Of a stretch of 64,000 nucleotides of DNA, positions 63,766-64,000 are shown piece after piece. This DNA comes from Microbacterium testaceum. Lineage in GTDB: Bacteria; Actinomycetota; Actinomycetes; Actinomycetales; Microbacteriaceae. How positions within the stretch are numbered: position 1 is the stretch's first letter; every line of letters begins with the position of its first letter. Position numbers and translations under genes: made by a program. The stretch spans positions 2,108,001 through 2,172,000 of the forward strand of contig NZ_CP121699.1 in NCBI RefSeq assembly GCF_029761935.1. The letters run 5' to 3'. The notes under the pieces were generated by a model. That model saw only the letters and a list, made by a program, of their open reading frames with translations. It was not told the DNA's origin and did no database searches.

Positions 63766-64000
63766 CTAGAGCCACCCGCGCTCGACGGCCACCCGCACGG
63801 CATCCGCACGATTCCGCCCGCCGGTCTTGCCGATCGCGCTCGAGAGGTGATTCTTCACGGTGCCCTCCGAGAGGTGGACGGTGCGCGCGATGTCGGCGAT
63901 CGAGCCGCCGTCGCGGGCAGCGGCGAGCACGTCGGTCTCGCGCTCGGTCAGGGGCGAGTCGCCCTGCGCCAACGACTCGGCTGCGAGAGCGGGGTCGACC
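63766..64000 (-). CDS. LuxR-family response regulator, C-terminal part (runs off the right edge)
   Basis: Only the last ~78 residues are in the window. They hold a LuxR helix-turn-helix: SPLTERETDVLAAARDGGSI, then VHLSEGTVKNHLSSAIGKTG, ending RVAVERGWL. The upstream VDPALAAESLA is the usual linker of NarL/FixJ-type response regulators, so a receiver domain should lie beyond the edge. The frame is open to position 64000. Convergent with DUF779 (3-base gap). Confidence 0.9.
   Translation of the reverse strand, partial: VDPALAAESLAQGDSPLTERETDVLAAARDGGSIADIARTVHLSEGTVKNHLSSAIGKTGGRNRADAVRVAVERGWL

Noticed and set aside
1..64000. GGATGCC as a KOPS-type replichore-orienting motif
   Set aside because: Orientation counts are only slightly skewed left and right of oriC, far below what FtsK-orienting sequences show.

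Overview
The window is a 64 kb stretch of high-GC actinobacterial chromosome centred on the replication origin. Gene order and content point to the family Microbacteriaceae, most likely Microbacterium or a close relative. Supporting signs are the dnaA-dnaN-recF-DUF721-gyrB-gyrA block, the fhaA-fhaB-pstP-rodA-pbpA-pknA-pknB cell-wall operon, crgA, a class E sortase, parAB, murJ next to a DUF6049 gene, frequent GTG starts and many 4-bp ATGA/GTGA gene overlaps. The genus is inferred; no 16S rRNA gene is present.

Layout. 0-11 kb is chromosome-arm content: a coiled-coil protein, a rhomboid-like/DUF2156 lipid aminoacyl-transferase-like protein, a cold-shock protein, GntR, a GNAT-like protein, a two-component pair, an EEP membrane protein, a GlsB-type protein, a DUF368 (PopT-type) undecaprenyl-phosphate translocase and a ferric-reductase-like flavoprotein. 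A tRNA-Leu(CAG) follows. 11.3-20.2 kb is the tightly coupled growth and division operon. 20.2-25.3 kb carries trpG/pabA, a previously easily missed 51-codon membrane-protein gene, the sortase, crgA, a rhomboid protease, a cyclophilin and smaller genes. 25.3-34.9 kb holds an acyltransferase, tRNA-Ala, tRNA-Ile, then DUF3566-gyrA-gyrB-DUF721-recF-dnaN on the minus strand. oriC lies at about 34.9-35.4 kb, with a second DnaA-box cluster upstream of dnaA at 36.86-36.97 kb. From 37.1 kb the plus strand carries rpmH-rnpA-yidD-yidC-jag-rsmG.

After rsmG the normal layout is broken by a TetR gene, a truncated and frameshifted alpha/beta-hydrolase pseudogene, and then about 3.6 kb with no credible gene. 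This stretch contains seven exact copies of the ParB-binding palindrome GTTTCACGTGAAAC, the last one overlapping the parA start. It also holds degenerate ~100-bp and ~49-bp tandem repeats, looks less GC-rich than its surroundings, and lacks a heptamer (GGATGCC/GGCATCC) that is strongly over-represented elsewhere in the window. It looks like a centromere-like loading zone built on non-coding or decayed DNA, and is the most unusual part of the window.

ParA-ParB, thioredoxin/thioredoxin reductase, MurJ, DUF6049 and the CCA-adding enzyme follow in an actinobacterial order. Genes often found in this cluster in mycobacteria (sigM, cwlM, a Nudix gene) are not seen here. The last 8 kb holds a HAAS/PadR pair and an alcohol-oxidation module: zinc alcohol dehydrogenase, divergent GAF regulator, aldehyde dehydrogenase, DUF779. 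A LuxR-type regulator gene runs off the right edge.
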